Positions 24,248 through 33,919 of a stretch of 64,000 nt of DNA are shown here, piece after piece (the stretch's first letter is position 1; every line of letters starts with the position of its first letter). A model generated the notes under the pieces. That model was not told the DNA's origin and ran no database searches. It saw only the letters and a list, made by a program, of their open reading frames with translations. A program made the position numbers and the translations under genes. Origin of the DNA: Sinorhizobium arboris LMG 14919 (GTDB lineage: Bacteria; Pseudomonadota; Alphaproteobacteria; Rhizobiales; Rhizobiaceae). The stretch is taken from assembly GCF_000427465.1 (NCBI RefSeq), contig NZ_KE386497.1, forward strand, positions 4,162-68,161, read 5' to 3'.

Positions 24248-26431
24248 TCATGTGTTGTCCATGAGCTTTTGAGACAGGTAGGTGTATTCGAGCGCGTAGC
24301 GGCGGGCTTGTTCCTGCAGGTTGGCGGCGCCGGCGTGACCGCCCTCAATATTTTCATAATAGTAGAAGGGCAGCCCCATATCTTCAAACAAGGCGGCCAT
24401 CTTGCGCGCGTGCACCGGACCGACGCGGTCATCCTTTGTCGATGTCTCGAAGAACGGTTCGGGATAGGCCACGCCCGCCCTGACATTATGATAAGGCGAG
24501 ATCGAGCGCAGGAAGGCGCCTTCGACTGGGTCGTCTGGATTGCCATATTCGCCCTGCCAGGAGGCTCCTGCCGACATGTGGGTGAAATTGACCATGTCGA
24601 GAAGCGGCACCTGGATCACGACCGCGTTCCATAGATCGGGGCGCTCGGTCAATTGCACGCCCATGAGCAGGCCGCCGTTCGAGCCGCCCATGATCCCGAG
24701 ATGCGGTGTCGAGGTGACCTTCCTTGCGATCAGATCCTGCGCCACGGCCTGGAAGTCGTCAAAAGCGCGCCGACGATCGGTCTTCAAAGCAGCTTCGTGC
24801 CATTTCGGTCCGAATTCGCCGCCGCCGCGAATATTGGCCAGCGCGAAGGCACCGCCCTTTTCCAGCCATAGCTTGCCCAGCGCCGGCGAATAGTTGGGCA
24901 ACACTGGAATTCCGAAACCGCCATAGGCGTAGAGGATGGTCGGGTTCGTGCCGTCCAGCTTGACATCCCTGCGCGCCACGAGGAAATACGGAACCTTCGT
25001 GGCATCCTTCGAGGTCGCAAAGAACTGCTGGACTTGCAGGCCTTCGGCATCGAAGCGTTCCGGGGCCGACCTGATCTTCTCGACTGTGCCGCTTGCAGCA
25101 TCGGCGCGAAACAGGGTCGAAGGTTCGAGGAACCCTGTTGAGAAGACGAACAGCTGATCACTCTCATTGTCGCTGGACGTCACCGACAGGGTCGAATTTT
25201 CCGGCAGGGCCACCTTGAAGGACGACCAGCCGCCCTTACCGAAATCGAAGCTGCGCACCTCGCTGCTGACATTCGACAGGATCGACAGCACGAGACGGTT
25301 CTTGGTTTGAGTAATACTTTTGACAGACTGATGCTCGTTTGGCATGAACAGCACAAGCGGTTCGACGTGCGCTGGATCGGCGAGCGCCGCCTTGAGATCG
25401 AAAGCGATAATCGCGCCATTGTGGAAAACGGTGCCCTTGGCCGAGGTCCAGTCCGACTTCAACCGATAGATTGCCTGGCCCTTGTAGTAGCCGTCAAAAG
25501 TGGCCCTGGTCGGGAGGGGCAGGACCACCTTTTGGGTGTCGGTGTGGCCGTTCGGGTAGAACGCTCGCTCGGTATTGAAGAAGTCGAGGCCGCGATAGGA
25601 GGTGTCCATCACATAATTGCCGTCGAAGTCGCGCAGCACGCCGCGCCGAGCCGAGACGTCCTTCTTGTCGCCGCGGAAGATCTCGACCGCCTGATCCAGG
25701 CTCTGCCCTCGCTTCAGCACCTTGGTGACGTAGGCGTAGCCGGAAGCGGTCACTTCCCCCGGCGTCCATTCCCGGGTCACATAGATGGTGTTCTCGTCCA
25801 CCCAGGTCACCCACTGCTTGCATTCGGGCAGGACGAAGCCGTCCTTAATGAATTCACCCTTGGCAACGTCGAATTCGCGCACCACATCCGCATCCTTGCC
25901 GCCATCGGACAGGCGGATCAGGCAGAGATTGTTGGCGGGGGGCAGGCAGTCCCCGCCTTTGAACACCCAGGTCTTTCCCTCGGCCTTGGACAGCGCATCG
26001 ATATCGAGAATGGTGCGCCATTGCGGGTCGCCGGACCTGTAGGATTCCCAGGTCGTACGTCGCCACAGGCCCTGCACGTGCGTGCCGTCCCGCCAGAAGT
26101 TATCGATCATTCCGCCGTGCGCGAACCGGGGCGAAGCAATCCGATCGGTGGCCTGTAGGATGTTCAGAATGTCGGCCAGGTATTCGCTGTACCGAGGATC
26201 TTTCGACAGCTTGTCGACGGTTGACAGGTTACGCGTTTTGACCCAGGTCATCGCCCTGTCGCCGTCGATCTCGTTCAGATAGGCGCGAGGATCGGCGGCA
26301 TGCTCGGGAGCCTGATTGGGGTTGGAATCGATCGCCTTGGCGACCGTGGTCATCTGGCCAGAAGCCCCCATGGTGGTCACCGTAGCAGGGTCATTGCCAT
26401 CATCAAGCTGGTTCACAAATGTGGCTCGCAT
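24248..26431 (-). CDS. Prolyl oligopeptidase family protein (S9A)
   Basis: 727 residues, cytoplasmic (no signal peptide): N-terminal beta-propeller and C-terminal alpha/beta-hydrolase with Ser584 in GGSNGGLL, Asp in TKDDRVGP and His in EGGHAG near residue 699. It resembles the catalytically typical S9A group that cleaves small peptides, often after proline. The ATG at 26431 has GAAAGG seven bases upstream and is preferred to the GTG at 26455. A consensus sigma54 promoter and a NifA UAS lie upstream. The gene is bracketed by direct repeats of an IS66 fragment. In other pathways S9 enzymes remove leaders from, or cyclise or hydrolyse, small peptides; a link to the NRPS product is inference. Confidence 0.93.
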   Translation of the reverse strand: MRATFVNQLDDGNDPATVTTMGASGQMTTVAKAIDSNPNQAPEHAADPRAYLNEIDGDRAMTWVKTRNLSTVDKLSKDPRYSEYLADILNILQATDRIASPRFAHGGMIDNFWRDGTHVQGLWRRTTWESYRSGDPQWRTILDIDALSKAEGKTWVFKGGDCLPPANNLCLIRLSDGGKDADVVREFDVAKGEFIKDGFVLPECKQWVTWVDENTIYVTREWTPGEVTASGYAYVTKVLKRGQSLDQAVEIFRGDKKDVSARRGVLRDFDGNYVMDTSYRGLDFFNTERAFYPNGHTDTQKVVLPLPTRATFDGYYKGQAIYRLKSDWTSAKGTVFHNGAIIAFDLKAALADPAHVEPLVLFMPNEHQSVKSITQTKNRLVLSILSNVSSEVRSFDFGKGGWSSFKVALPENSTLSVTSSDNESDQLFVFSTGFLEPSTLFRADAASGTVEKIRSAPERFDAEGLQVQQFFATSKDATKVPYFLVARRDVKLDGTNPTILYAYGGFGIPVLPNYSPALGKLWLEKGGAFALANIRGGGEFGPKWHEAALKTDRRRAFDDFQAVAQDLIARKVTSTPHLGIMGGSNGGLLMGVQLTERPDLWNAVVIQVPLLDMVNFTHMSAGASWQGEYGNPDDPVEGAFLRSISPYHNVRAGVAYPEPFFETSTKDDRVGPVHARKMAALFEDMGLPFYYYENIEGGHAGAANLQEQARRYALEYTYLSQKLMDNT

Positions 26432-26493
26432 GTTTCGCCTTTCGAAAAGCCTCACGTGTCGAAGCGGTTAAAACCGGCTTCGCCCCTCTTCTC

Positions 26494-26509
26494 AGCAACA
26501 GGTGTGCCA
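26494..26509 (-). promoter_or_regulatory. Sigma54 -24/-12 promoter of the prolyl oligopeptidase gene
   Basis: On the minus strand TGGCACACCTGTTGCT is a perfect GG-N10-GC element, 63 bp upstream of the chosen ATG. Confidence 0.75.
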
Positions 26510-26600
26510 GTCACATACGTTTAAAGGGAACATTGAATTTCAACGGCTTGTACGAGCCAGTGGGAAGTCGTGTAGGACAAGCCCCCTTGATGTCAGACAA

Positions 26601-26616
26601 TGTCAGACATGCGACA
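26601..26616 (-). promoter_or_regulatory. Putative NifA upstream activator sequence for the prolyl oligopeptidase gene
   Basis: TGT-CAGACATGCG-ACA, centred about 125 bp upstream of the expected start site. The TGTCAGACA word is repeated directly at 26591 and 26601. Confidence 0.6.
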
Positions 26617-26795
26617 GAGCGGTATTGAAGCCAAACACGCTAGTTTCAACTGGCACGGTATTTGTCTCGTTCTCCTTAAAAGTGTCATTGAAGGCTTTGC
26701 CGCATGTTGATCGGCAACGTCAGTATTGTGCGCCATCGCTTTTGCGGAACTCGTAGTCGCACTTGCGAACTTGGCGCTGCGGCGATGGCAGCTCA

Positions 26796-26900
26796 CTAAG
26801 AGGAATATGATGGCCAGCCGCTCCTTCGCTCCTTCTCCTCACGAGACCAGAGCCGGCGACGCTCGACCGACGTAATCACCTCAACAAGCTGCTCTGTCAT
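26796..26900 (-). pseudogene. IS66 accessory protein (TnpA) N-terminal fragment
   Basis: Begins MTEQLVEVITSVERRRLWSR and continues EEKER, the typical start of the small IS66 TnpA protein, then breaks off. Strand is opposite to the TnpC fragment next to it, so the region is a scrambled IS66 graveyard. Confidence 0.65.
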
Positions 26901-27026
26901 GGGAATATCCCAGATGTATTCGGCTTGCGCTGCAGCTGTGGAGGCTGAAGAGGCGCTACCGCTTCGAGCTGATGATAGAACGGGGTCTGCGAGAACAGCC
27001 ACAAGCATCAGGAAAGGAAGCGCAGC

Positions 27027-27262
27027 ATGAGCAGAAAATCGTGGCTCCTTGCCGGCTCTGATCGTGGTGCCGATCGTGCCGTCTTCATGGCGACGCTGAT
27101 CATGAGCGCCAAGCTTAACGACGTCGATCCGCAGGCATGGCTTGCCGACGTGCTCGCTCGTATCGCCGACACCCAGATCACCAGGCTCGAGCAATTGCTC
27201 TGGAATTTGCAGCCAACGAAGTCCCTACAACATCAGGCTGCCTAACCTGCGGCCCTGGCCGG
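27027..27262 (+). pseudogene. IS66 transposase (TnpC) C-terminal fragment, copy 2
   Basis: Encodes GSDRGADRAVFMATLIMSAK and then LNDVDPQAWLADVLARIAD, followed by a degenerate end. Positions 27090-27262 repeat 23877-24050 with few changes, including the non-coding tail. It abuts the virD4 3' end. Confidence 0.85.
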
Positions 27263-27267
27263 ATGGT

Positions 27268-28998
27268 TTACGAGAGAACCTGGTTGACTGCTGTTGCAAC
27301 TGCGGTCATCTCGCATGGTCTGTGATCCTCTTCCGACATCGTCAAGCATGCTGGCTCCGGAAGGCCTCCAGTCTGGCTTTCAAAGATGCGCTTCAGGATT
27401 CGATCGGAATAGTATCGCACCTTTTGTAGTTTTAGTGGTGGCTTTCCCTTGATAAGGACTATCTGGCATTCGTCATCCAGCAGGCGCACCTGTTCGGGTC
27501 GCAATAGCGGTGCCCCTTGACCTGAAATCTGAATATTGCGATCGAGGCCTCGACCGTGGGAAATTGAGCGTGCTTGAAACGTATAGTCACCGATAGCTTC
27601 CGAAATATAAGCCGGCGTCTCGTCATCGGCCGTGGCCATGAAGACCTGCACACCAGTATTGCTGAGGAAGTTTTGCTTGCCGGCCTCGTCGTATGTGCCC
27701 GTCAGTGCCGAAAGGCTCTGGATGATGAACATAAAGCGGCCCTTGTAGCCCGCGATGGTCGTAATGGCTGTCTCAATCGTCTCCAGCTTGCCCAAGTGCT
27801 TGAATTCATCGAGCAGGAATAGCACCTCGTGCTTCTCATCCTTGCCAGGCAGCGAGCGCTGTAAAACAGATACGATCTGCTGAAACAGTAGGCGCATCAG
27901 TGGCGCGAGCACCTCGAGATCGTTTGGACTGACGCAAAGATAAATGCAAGTTCTTCGACGGCGCAGATCATAGATTGAGAAGTCTGATCGGCTTGTCGCC
28001 GCTTTAACCAGCGGATCTGCCCACAGGTTGAGCCCTCCGTCGCCTAGCACTGAAGTGTAAGAGGTCAGGATTTTCGTGTCGTTGCCCGCCATGTTATCGA
28101 AGATTTGCTGAGCCTCTTTGTTCTGGGTTTCCGCCGCGAGCCGCGCGAAAAGCTTATATTTCTCCCCCGGCTGAGCATAAAGGTCGTAAACGGCTCCGAT
28201 TGTTGGCGTGCCACGTTCAATGCAGGCCAGTACACCGGCGACAAAAAGATCTCGTGCGCCGTTGATGAAACCTTCCGCGCCCTCCCCCTTGGCCGTAATG
28301 AGGTTCGCCGCCAAGCGACGCGCCTCTATGAACTGCCGCTCTGGAGACAGGGTCATGATATCCAGGAGAGGATTGTAGCAGTTCGTCCGGCGCTCCGGGT
28401 CCAGCGGTGTGAATTTGAACACATGATCGCCACCGGCTTTACGTGCTCTGGAGGTGAGCTCAAATAGCTCCCCCTTAACATCCAGTGCGATCACCGATCC
28501 TCTGAACGTAAGTAGCGTTGGAATGACGACGCCCACGCCTTTGCCAGCGCGGGTCGGTGCAACAACGAGGCTGTGAGGCTGCTCCCCGTTGGTCAGGTAA
28601 TATCCAGGCCAAGAAGGGCGGCTTGTCTTCCCAAATACCGGGCCGCTGATGCGACTGTATCGTTGGAGATAGCCCGCGCGCCGCATTTCGTCCAATCCAG
28701 CCCAGCGCGCCGTGCCGTAATGTTCGCGATCGGCCGGGCATACGGTTCGCTGGATTAGCAGAACGAGGCCAGACGTAACGACGACAACAGCCAAGCCTCG
28801 ATAGAAGGCGGGGGTTGTGTAACCCAAATAGAAAGGCGTCTCGTACCAAAAGGCGAGAATGTCGAATGTCATCATCGCTTCACTGCTGAATCCGTGGCGA
28901 AATGTTGCGTACAGACTCGCCGTACAAAAACCTGCAGCCAGTGAACACATGATGCTTAGAATTATGCTTGAAGCCGCATTCTTGCCTGAAGTCATTGA
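27268..28998 (-). CDS. virD4: VirD4 type IV coupling protein
   Basis: 576 residues from the chosen ATG (MTSGKNAASS); an upstream ATG at 29043 is also in frame. Two N-terminal membrane segments anchor a hexameric ATPase: Walker A APTRAGKGVG, Walker B VLFLLDEF and the FIIQSLSALTGTYD region typical of Agrobacterium VirD4. It recruits substrates to the VirB channel. The C-terminus (last 30 or so residues) departs from Agrobacterium VirD4, and the protein is some 70-80 residues shorter; the gene ends six bases from an IS66 fragment, so its tail may have been replaced. No virD1, virD2 or other relaxase gene accompanies it. The virF-like gene is divergently oriented across a 736-bp AT-rich region. 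Confidence 0.96.
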   Translation of the reverse strand, partial: SMTSGKNAASSIILSIMCSLAAGFCTASLYATFRHGFSSEAMMTFDILAFWYETPFYLGYTTPAFYRGLAVVVVTSGLVLLIQRTVCPADREHYGTARWAGLDEMRRAGYLQRYSRISGPVFGKTSRPSWPGYYLTNGEQPHSLVVAPTRAGKGVGVVIPTLLTFRGSVIALDVKGELFELTSRARKAGGDHVFKFTPLDPERRTNCYNPLLDIMTLSPERQFIEARRLAANLITAKGEGAEGFINGARDLFVAGVLACIERGTPTIGAVYDLYAQPGEKYKLFARLAAETQNKEAQQIFDNMAGNDTKILTSYTSVLGDGGLNLWADPLVKAATSRSDFSIYDLRRRRTCIYLCVSPNDLEVLAPLMRLLFQQIVSVLQRSLPGKDEKHEVLFLLDEFKHLGKLETIETAITTIAGYKGRFMFIIQSLSALTGTYDEAGKQNFLSNTGVQVFMATADDETPAYISEAIGDYTFQARSISHGRGLDRNIQISGQGAPLLRPEQVRLLDDECQIVLIKGKPPLKLQKVRYYSDRILKRIFESQTGGLPEPACLTMSEEDHRPCEMTAVATAVNQVLS

Positions 28999-29734
28999 TC
29001 CACCGTATGGGTCGAGCGATTGCATGACGGGCCCCAATCCCAATCACGGCGCCTTTGTGAAGAGCAGAAGATTACGCTTAATGCAGGCTACCGCGTTTAA
29101 GGAAATATAATCAAGAACATATGTAAATAATTTTGTTACAAATGTAATTTTGTAGAGCAAGCTCGTAATTTAAAACTCATGTTTGCTCATCTGCTGTACT
29201 CGAGATAAACGCAAATAGAAAAGCGAGTTTGTTTTGTCTTAACTTCTGCGGAATGGAGGAAAATAAATTCATTGACCTGTTGTTCTATCCAGTGAGGAAC
29301 AGGCAAGACGACATGCCACGGCGACGGCCCGCCATGAAATGTGAGCCTCTCACCGCGAAAGAGAACGCCGATCCGACATGTCTCCGGCGCGAATGGACCA
29401 TCGACCTTCAGTATGGTTTGCAGTCGATCCCGGAGGCCGAAATCTGACTGCGCGTTCCCTACTCATGACCTCTTATCGCAGCACGTACTCAGTGATAGAA
29501 AATTTCGAAAGGACCCGAATTCTCTGGCCCGCGCATCGACGGAGAATCCAATAACCTGGAAGTTCCGGCTCGGGAGCCAACGCAATTTCAATTAAGGAAG
29601 TCGGTGCTTCGGCAGGCTCGTAGGTTTGGATTTGACGCCTCACGGAGAACTACAACTGTAACGCAATATCCGTTTAGCGGGTCACTCTTCGATGTTAGCC
29701 TTGGAGCTGTAGAAACAACGTCGGAGTGTGACCA
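28999..29734. promoter_or_regulatory. Divergent virD4/virF-like promoter region with vir box-like sites
   Basis: AT-rich compared with its neighbours. GTTACAAATGTA at 29135-29146 (minus strand TACATTTGTAAC) matches the VirG-binding vir box TNCAATTGAAAY at 10 of 12 positions, about 140 bp from virD4. ATTTCAATTAAG at 29585-29596 (minus strand CTTAATTGAAAT) also fits at 10 of 12, about 140 bp from the virF-like gene. No gene is seen in this gap. Confidence 0.45.
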
Positions 29735-30628
29735 ATGGAACGCGAAAGACAGCGGAGACGTGTCGAGGGCAATTCAGTCCGAGATGGCGGCGGTGCCGAA
29801 CGGAACACTCATTTTCCAAACGACCTGGTGGCCGAGGTAGCAAGCCGTCTACCTACCCACGATACAGCTGAAACGGCAAATAACCTAACGAACTTCGAGC
29901 TAACGAGCCGCTCAACAAGAGAGGCGGTTCAGGCAAGCCCAGTGGGACAGTTTCACGGGCGGATCAACCAGCTCGGCAGCGCAGCCAGGGCGTTGCACGA
30001 CAGGGCCGTGGCCGATGTCGCGCTGGACGAAGGCCCGGCAGACCGTGTGTTCGCACAGGCTGTAGCTCCCGTAATTGCGCCAACATTCAAATTTCAGACT
30101 CCTGAGAGAAAAACAGCCGCCGTCGATCGCATTCTGGACATTGATCCCCCGAGAGTTCAAGCAATGGCGCTCTCCAAGGTAGGAGACTACCTAGGTGACC
30201 TGGACAGTGGAAATAGAGATCGTCTTGTTAATCGGGCAGTTCAGTTGGTCACAGATCCGCCAGACCTACCCACCCAGCACAATGCTGCCCGTGCCCTTTT
30301 AAAAGGGTACCACCACCTGAACGCAGAGCAACAGGCGCAACTGCCAGTCGACCACTTGCAGAGCGTCAGTGCGCTTCCCGGTGTAGAGCCGCTTGCACCG
30401 TCTGCAGCTCGACACGCGGCAGAGCCGTCGCTTTCAAATTTGGACCGTAGGATCGAGGAGGCTCGCGCTCAAGCTCTTGGGCACGCAGGAGGTCAGGGAC
30501 CCATTTCTCGAGCGGAACTCAGCGAGATGCGTCCGACCGCAGAGCGCCTCAACAGGGCCGACAATGACGCACGTGCGGATCTAGCATCTTCGTCGAGAAG
30601 CAGAGAACGCTCAAACTGGGGGCGATGA
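29735..30628 (+). CDS. VirF-like F-box type IV effector
   Basis: 297 residues. An F-box-type segment lies at about residues 27-70 (FPNDLVAEVASRLPTHD and the following NFELTSRSTREAV), aligning with the F-box of Agrobacterium VirF. The C-terminus (AERLNRADNDARADLASSSR and then SRERSNWGR) matches the end of VirF and carries the arginine-rich tail used as the VirB/D4 export signal. The middle is about 100 residues longer than VirF. In plants VirF joins SCF ubiquitin ligases and drives degradation of VIP1/VirE2; Mesorhizobium loti Msi061 is a symbiotic relative. Here it is predicted to be injected into the legume host. The target is unknown. Confidence 0.88.
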   Translation: MERERQRRRVEGNSVRDGGGAERNTHFPNDLVAEVASRLPTHDTAETANNLTNFELTSRSTREAVQASPVGQFHGRINQLGSAARALHDRAVADVALDEGPADRVFAQAVAPVIAPTFKFQTPERKTAAVDRILDIDPPRVQAMALSKVGDYLGDLDSGNRDRLVNRAVQLVTDPPDLPTQHNAARALLKGYHHLNAEQQAQLPVDHLQSVSALPGVEPLAPSAARHAAEPSLSNLDRRIEEARAQALGHAGGQGPISRAELSEMRPTAERLNRADNDARADLASSSRSRERSNWGR

Positions 30629-30933
30629 GCTTTATAGCGGGTCACGTTCACCGTGTAGGCGCTATTTACGCGTAAAGCTCGTTCTTGCATGTCAAGCACC
30701 TCTGGCTGAAACAGAGCGAGAGGTGCCCAGATATTCAGCACCACAGAGGTGCAGATTCCCGTGGCGCCGAACGTCCGCTCGAATGTCCAAGGGAAATAGA
30801 GTGTCATTCGTCGCCAGATGCAATTCCTTCGAGCCCCAGTAAGGCGGGCAACTTTCCGTGGCCCCACCCGAACGTGCGGCGTTCGATGCCGCAAGGCTAT
30901 GGCGTATCGTCGCGGGCACGCGATGTCTGCTGA
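30629..30933. other. Intergenic region between virF-like gene and virA
   Basis: No gene seen; it must hold the virA promoter, since virA is expressed separately in Agrobacterium. No clear vir box found. Confidence 0.4.
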
Positions 30934-33546
30934 ATGGAGGCCACAGTGGCTTTCCTAACGCAGCAGTGGCCGTTCACCCACCAGATTGAAACTGAGCTGA
31001 TCTTCGAGGCCCGGTGTTCGGAGAGGGGGAAAAACGCGGATGGTTATTCGCCGTCCCCAAGGGAGAAAAGACTCAGTGCCATCCTTGTCCTAATGTTGGT
31101 GCTTGTGACTTTGTTGTTTGCGGTGCTGGGGATAACACGCTGGCAGGACGAACAGACCAGCCAGACTATCCTAAGTGAGCTCGAGAAAATTCAGGTCAAT
31201 TGTGCATTACTGCAACGTGACGTCCTCCGCGCCCGTGCCGGCACCCCGGGGGATTACCAACTTCTTCCCGCCACCATAGGGGCCCTGCGGAAGAGCGTGA
31301 CAAAGCTAGAACCATTATTTGAAAGGGCGGCTCTTGAGAACGCCGGTGACCTCTCTCACCTGCTTAGTCAGGTAAAGTCTTCAGTCGAAAGGACTGATGC
31401 GGCCGTGGAAGCTATGGGCGCGCAAGACGTGATCTTGCAAGCTTCTCTCAGTAGCTTCGTCCAGTCGCTGAGCTTGCTTGCGAAATTGCCGTCGGAAACC
31501 GACGTTTCTGGTACTACACTGCCTTTCGAACTGGGCAACCTGATCCTGGGGTTTTCGCTGAGGCCGAGCTCGAGCCTTGCGTCACGGATCGATCAATATC
31601 TCGACCGGCTTCAGGCGACGACAGGCGAGGACGAAGCCATTAAACATTCGCTTGCTCGCCATGGGCGAGTTATCCTTTCCTTGCTGCCGCAGGTGAAGGA
31701 CGCTGTAAACGCGATCGCGTCATCCGACACTATCGACAAAGCTGCAGAACTGGAGCGCGAATATCTGAAAGGCTACAGCTTGCTCAATGTGAGTGAGCAG
31801 CGGGCACATGTTTTCCTAGTGGCGATTTCTATAGGCCTTTGCTTCTGTATAATCGCGCTATTCTCCAGGCTGCGTCTGCAGACGGATCGATTGGCAAGGC
31901 GCTTGGAATTTCAAGCAGCAACCAGGGAGATTGGGGCTTGCTTCGAAGGTCGTGCGGCAACAGAGGCTTCGCTAACCGCCTCCACCCAAGGGGCACTGCA
32001 AGTTGTCCAGCGCTTTTTCAATGCTGATCAGTGCGCGCTCGCACTGGTGGACGTGAGTGCGGGGTGTGTTGCCGAGTGTTTTGCCGCCAATACTCCTGCG
32101 CCTACCTGGAATGATGCTTGGCTTCTTGAAGTCGCGCCTCTTGCCCAAGCGGAGGAGCGCAAGCCCGTGTTTCGCCTGTTTCCAGCGCAAAACGGTGGCT
32201 GCTTTGCTGAATGTACACCGGGGCTTTGTCAGTTGCTTGTCTTCAAGGTCTCAGATCCACTCATCGCGGTTTGTTGCCTTCTCTACGAGGGAGGCGGTTT
32301 CCAGCCCTCTTCTAGTGAGATCCAACTTCTTGAGTGCGCGACTGCCCGTGTCTGCAACTACCTGGATCTTCAACGTAGGCAGACCGAATGCAGCCTGCTG
32401 GAGAAGCGGTTGGAGCATGCGGAACGGCTGAAAGCCGTCGGCACACTTGCAGGTGGTATCGCGCATGAATTCAACAACATACTAGGGGCTATCCTCGGCT
32501 ACGCCGAGATGGCCCACAGTCTTCTGCGTCGCCCCTCAAGAACTCGAGGTTACATCGACCAAATCATCTCGGCAGGCGACAGAGCGAGGCTGATTATCGA
32601 CCAGATTTTGGCGCTGAGCCGAAACCGGGAACGTGTGATCAAGCCCTTCGACGTGTCCGAGGTAGTGATGGATCTAGCTCCGTTGCTGCGCGTAGCGCTT
32701 CGAGCGGATGTAAAGCTGAATTTCAAAATTGACGAGAAGCGAACAGTCATCGAAGGGAGCCCACTCGAGATACAGCAGATCCTGATGAATCTCTGCAAAA
32801 ACGGCTCGGAGGCGTTCACCGATGAAGGCTGCATTGAGGTCAGCGTTTCTCGCGCTGTTGTCCGTCAATCGAAGATACTTGCTTATGGCGATCTGCCATC
32901 TGGGGACTATGTCCTCCTGTCCGTCGCAGACACAGGCGAAGGCATTGCTGAAGCCGTACTGCCACATATTTTTGAGCCCTTTTTCACCACGCGCTCTCGC
33001 ATCGGCGGAACGGGACTCGGTCTCGCTGCGGTGCACGGTCATGTGAGCGCACTTGCGGGGTACATTGACGTTAGCTCAACTATTGGGCGCGGTACGCGCT
33101 TCGACATCTATCTACCAGCCTCCCCGAACGAGCCAGTCAGTCCTGCTAGTTTTTTTGGTGCTTCTAATACACCCCTTGGCAACGGAGAGATCATCGCCAT
33201 AGTAGAGCCCGATCCAGCGGCGCTGGAGTTGTATGAGGACAGGATTGCCGCCTTGGGCTTTGAGCCAGTCGGGTTCAAGACATTTGAGAGTCTTTGCGAC
33301 TGGATTTTGAGGGGGAAAATAGCCGATCTCATTGTGGCGGACCGTTCGTCTTTTCTTCTGCATCAATGCGTGGACGCCGTTCAAGCGGCTCTCAAGACAG
33401 TGCCCCTCATCCTGGTCGGAGGAGCTGACCTTAACATGCCACTCACGGGCGGCGATCAAGCCTGCGCTCTTGCGCTGCATAAGCCGGTGTCATCCAGGAC
33501 CTTGGCGTATGCAATTCGCACGAGGATTAGAACGTGTTGTGGTTAG
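30934..33546 (+). CDS. virA: VirA sensor histidine kinase
   Basis: 870 residues. Two membrane segments (about residues 48-68 and 290-310) flank a periplasmic domain; then the linker domain that senses phenolics, the kinase (H-box [21 protein letters not shown]-box [26 protein letters not shown]) and a C-terminal receiver-like domain ([15 protein letters not shown]). The order matches Agrobacterium VirA, which phosphorylates VirG in response to plant phenolics and sugar/acid signals. The first 35 or so residues are additional to Agrobacterium VirA, so a start further in is possible. It lies apart from virG, which is after virB11. Confidence 0.95.
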   Translation: MEATVAFLTQQWPFTHQIETELIFEARCSERGKNADGYSPSPREKRLSAILVLMLVLVTLLFAVLGITRWQDEQTSQTILSELEKIQVNCALLQRDVLRARAGTPGDYQLLPATIGALRKSVTKLEPLFERAALENAGDLSHLLSQVKSSVERTDAAVEAMGAQDVILQASLSSFVQSLSLLAKLPSETDVSGTTLPFELGNLILGFSLRPSSSLASRIDQYLDRLQATTGEDEAIKHSLARHGRVILSLLPQVKDAVNAIASSDTIDKAAELEREYLKGYSLLNVSEQRAHVFLVAISIGLCFCIIALFSRLRLQTDRLARRLEFQAATREIGACFEGRAATEASLTASTQGALQVVQRFFNADQCALALVDVSAGCVAECFAANTPAPTWNDAWLLEVAPLAQAEERKPVFRLFPAQNGGCFAECTPGLCQLLVFKVSDPLIAVCCLLYEGGGFQPSSSEIQLLECATARVCNYLDLQRRQTECSLLEKRLEHAERLKAVGTLAGGIAHEFNNILGAILGYAEMAHSLLRRPSRTRGYIDQIISAGDRARLIIDQILALSRNRERVIKPFDVSEVVMDLAPLLRVALRADVKLNFKIDEKRTVIEGSPLEIQQILMNLCKNGSEAFTDEGCIEVSVSRAVVRQSKILAYGDLPSGDYVLLSVADTGEGIAEAVLPHIFEPFFTTRSRIGGTGLGLAAVHGHVSALAGYIDVSSTIGRGTRFDIYLPASPNEPVSPASFFGASNTPLGNGEIIAIVEPDPAALELYEDRIAALGFEPVGFKTFESLCDWILRGKIADLIVADRSSFLLHQCVDAVQAALKTVPLILVGGADLNMPLTGGDQACALALHKPVSSRTLAYAIRTRIRTCCG

Positions 33547-33919
33547 ATGTGCACACCGGCTGCGGAGTAAGGATGGTGACGCACCTGGCCAAGGTCATGC
33601 GGGGGAGATGTGGGCTGGACCCAGCAGCGCCAGCTAGTGTCACTGGCCGCACCAGCGCTGGCGCGTGGAGCGGCAGCAAGTTCCCGAACGAAACGTGCGC
33701 GTCGCCGACGCTTGCTCAGAGTGCCGAACGGCGCAGGTGTCGACCAACCGGCCGTGCGACGGCGCGCCGGGATCGGTGGCTTCGCCCGGTGCTCTTCATG
33801 TGGCGGCACGTGCATCACGGATCGCCTCAGGTAGGACTTTGGCGATGATCGGCAACGCCGGCCGAGCCCACCCGCATCCATCGTCCTTGGCCTGCCGACC
33901 ATAGTCCGGAGATCCTTCC
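33547..33919. other. Intergenic region, virA to DUF192 gene
   Basis: GC-rich with several short overlapping open frames and no recognised domain. No gene called. Confidence 0.4.

Noticed and set aside
24248..26158. Plus-strand frames opposite the prolyl oligopeptidase gene (for example 25307-26158)
   Set aside because: Antisense to a gene with intact catalytic motifs.
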